Shown here: piece after piece, positions 8,375-9,117 of the stretch
Layout of the letters: each line of letters starts with the position of its first letter
How positions within the stretch are numbered: position 1 is the stretch's first letter
Source: Flavobacteriales bacterium
GTDB taxonomy: Bacteria; Bacteroidota; Bacteroidia; Flavobacteriales_D; Crocinitomicaceae
Reading direction: 5' to 3'
Length of the DNA stretch: 9,117 nt
Assembly (NCBI GenBank): GCA_009926905.1
Contig: RFNX01000257.1
Coordinates: 1-9,117 of the forward strand
The notes under the pieces: generated by a model
Told to the model about the DNA's origin: nothing
Seen by the model: the letters and a program-made list of their open reading frames with translations, nothing else
Databases searched by the model: none
Program-made: the position numbers and the translations under genes

Positions 8375-8392
8375 TTGGTTTTCCGTTGCAAC
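8328..8392 (+). repeat. Three short direct copies of TTCCGTTCGCAA
   Basis: TTCCGTTCGCAA occurs at 8328-8339 and 8343-8354, 15 bases apart, and a copy lacking one base (TTCCGTTGCAA) lies at 8381-8391. An inverted copy is in the left arm at 8231-8241, with shorter relatives TTGCAA (8246-8251) and GTTGCGAA (8259-8266). The third direct copy lies in the spacer of the promoter predicted at 8374-8406. The units are too short and irregular for a CRISPR array. Confidence 0.6.
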
Positions 8393-8406
8393 ATTTTCTA
8401 TATTTG
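8374..8406 (+). promoter_or_regulatory. Bacteroidota-type promoter of the CotH-like gene
   Basis: TTTG (8374-8377) and TATATTTG (8399-8406) are separated by 21 bases, a very good match to the flavobacterial consensus. The -7 element ends 8 bases before the ATG at 8415, so transcription would begin almost at the start codon. The first base of the -33 element is the last base of the inverted repeat at 8212-8374. Confidence 0.65.
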
Positions 8407-8414
8407 TTTCCAAT

Positions 8415-9117
8415 ATGATCAAACAACTTGCATTTGGATTTTTTTTGTTGCTTCTCTCTCAAGGATTTGCACAAACGTTTTCAAGTACGGTTAATCAAGC
8501 TATTCCTGATGATAATACAGTCGTAAGTTTCGATATTCAAGTTACCGGATTGCCAACAATTATTGATCAAAACTTTGGCGTGGCAAGTGTTTGTTTGAAC
8601 ATGACGCATACGTATGATTCCGATATGGAGGTAAAACTCAAAGCTCCTGATGGCACACAAACATTGCTCTTTTCTGGAGTAGGTGGGGGAGATGATAATT
8701 TCACAAATACATGTTTAGAAGGAACAGGTCAGGCGATTGCAGCTGGTACAGCTCCGTTTACAGGTACTTTTCAAAGTATGTCAGTTTTGGGAAATGTCAA
8801 CAACGGTCAAAATCCGAATGGCACTTGGCAATTGGTTTGTAGAGATACGTACGGTGCCGATCAAGGTTTTTTGATTGATTGGCAAATCACTTTTAATAAC
8901 TCACCTGCGCAACCTTTTATTTTCACTTCTAGCAATATTCCGATTGTCAAACTCACAACGTTGAGCAATCCCATAAACAATGATGTGAAAGTTCCAGTTT
9001 TGATGCAAATTATAGACAACGGACCGGGGCAAATCAATTATTCTAATCAAACAAATTACGCGTACGAAGGACAAATTCTAACCGAATGGCAAGGATTTAC
9101 AGGGCCGTCCTATCCGA
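8415..9117 (+). CDS. Secreted P-domain and CotH-like protein (5' part only)
   Basis: The frame is open from ATG 8415 to the window edge (234 residues seen, no stop). Residues 1-20 form a signal peptide: M-I-K, a hydrophobic core of F and L, then QGFAQ with likely cleavage near A19 or Q20. Residues about 40-160 resemble the proprotein-convertase P-domain: NMTHTYDSDMEVKLKAPDGT (62-81), then NGTWQLVCRDTYGADQG (135-151) and FLIDWQITF (152-160). From about 174 the pattern S-N-I-P-I-V, then QIIDNGPG (198-205), YEGQILTEWQGFTGPSYP (217-234), resembles the start of CotH-kinase-family domains, with EWQGFTGPSYP where others have an RGSSS-type motif. The catalytic part lies beyond the window. A C-terminal type IX secretion signal would be expected but cannot be seen. 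The start is firm because the signal peptide follows directly. The CotH part is less certain than the P-domain. Confidence 0.7.
   Translation, partial: MIKQLAFGFFLLLLSQGFAQTFSSTVNQAIPDDNTVVSFDIQVTGLPTIIDQNFGVASVCLNMTHTYDSDMEVKLKAPDGTQTLLFSGVGGGDDNFTNTCLEGTGQAIAAGTAPFTGTFQSMSVLGNVNNGQNPNGTWQLVCRDTYGADQGFLIDWQITFNNSPAQPFIFTSSNIPIVKLTTLSNPINNDVKVPVLMQIIDNGPGQINYSNQTNYAYEGQILTEWQGFTGPSYP

Noticed and set aside
8229..8392. CRISPR array
   Set aside because: The repeated units are about 12 bases long, occur in both orientations and are unevenly spaced, unlike CRISPR repeats and spacers.
8154..8414. Intrinsic terminator with hairpin and T-run
   Set aside because: The hairpin at 8163-8178 is not followed by a T-run on either strand, so a classical terminator is not supported.
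8189..8422. 77-codon open frame on the minus strand
   Set aside because: It lies wholly in the repeat-rich intergenic region, overlaps the start of the CotH-like gene, and its product merely reflects the repeated TTGCGAACGG units.

Overview
The window is AT-rich bacterial DNA and looks like a member of the Bacteroidota, most likely the Flavobacteriia. Three things point there. The promoter-like sites follow the Bacteroidota pattern TAnnTTTG, with TTTG or TTG about 17-23 bases upstream. The genes lack clear Shine-Dalgarno sequences. The last gene is a secreted P-domain plus CotH-like protein of a kind common in that phylum. The species is not identifiable from the sequence alone.

Positions 1-237 are intergenic. 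They hold a possible leftward promoter (72-100), a perfect 13-base palindrome (166-178) and a rightward -7 element (196-203). From 238 to 8153 four genes run on the + strand with gaps of only 9, 10 and 4 bases, so they are almost certainly one operon: glgE (maltose-1-phosphate maltosyltransferase), a stand-alone maltokinase, glgB (branching enzyme) and a cytoplasmic GH31 alpha-glucosidase. Positions 8154-8414 are intergenic and unusually structured. They contain a perfect 16-base palindrome, then an imperfect inverted repeat of about 163 bases built from TTCCGTTCGCAA-like units, then a good promoter that abuts the repeat. From 8415 to the window edge runs the 5' part of an unrelated gene, with a signal peptide, a proprotein-convertase P-domain and the start of a CotH-like domain.

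The first three operon genes make up most of the GlgE pathway of alpha-glucan synthesis. Maltokinase makes alpha-maltose 1-phosphate from maltose and ATP, GlgE transfers maltosyl units to a growing alpha-1,4-glucan, and GlgB adds alpha-1,6 branches. The usual maltose supplier, trehalose synthase (TreS), is neither fused to the maltokinase nor present in the window. The fourth gene is instead a GH31 alpha-glucosidase, which may trim or recycle glucan or maltooligosaccharides. No wholly new system is evident. The points most worth a second look are the TreS-less operon with its GH31 partner, the palindrome at its promoter, and the repeat element next to the nearly leaderless CotH-like gene.
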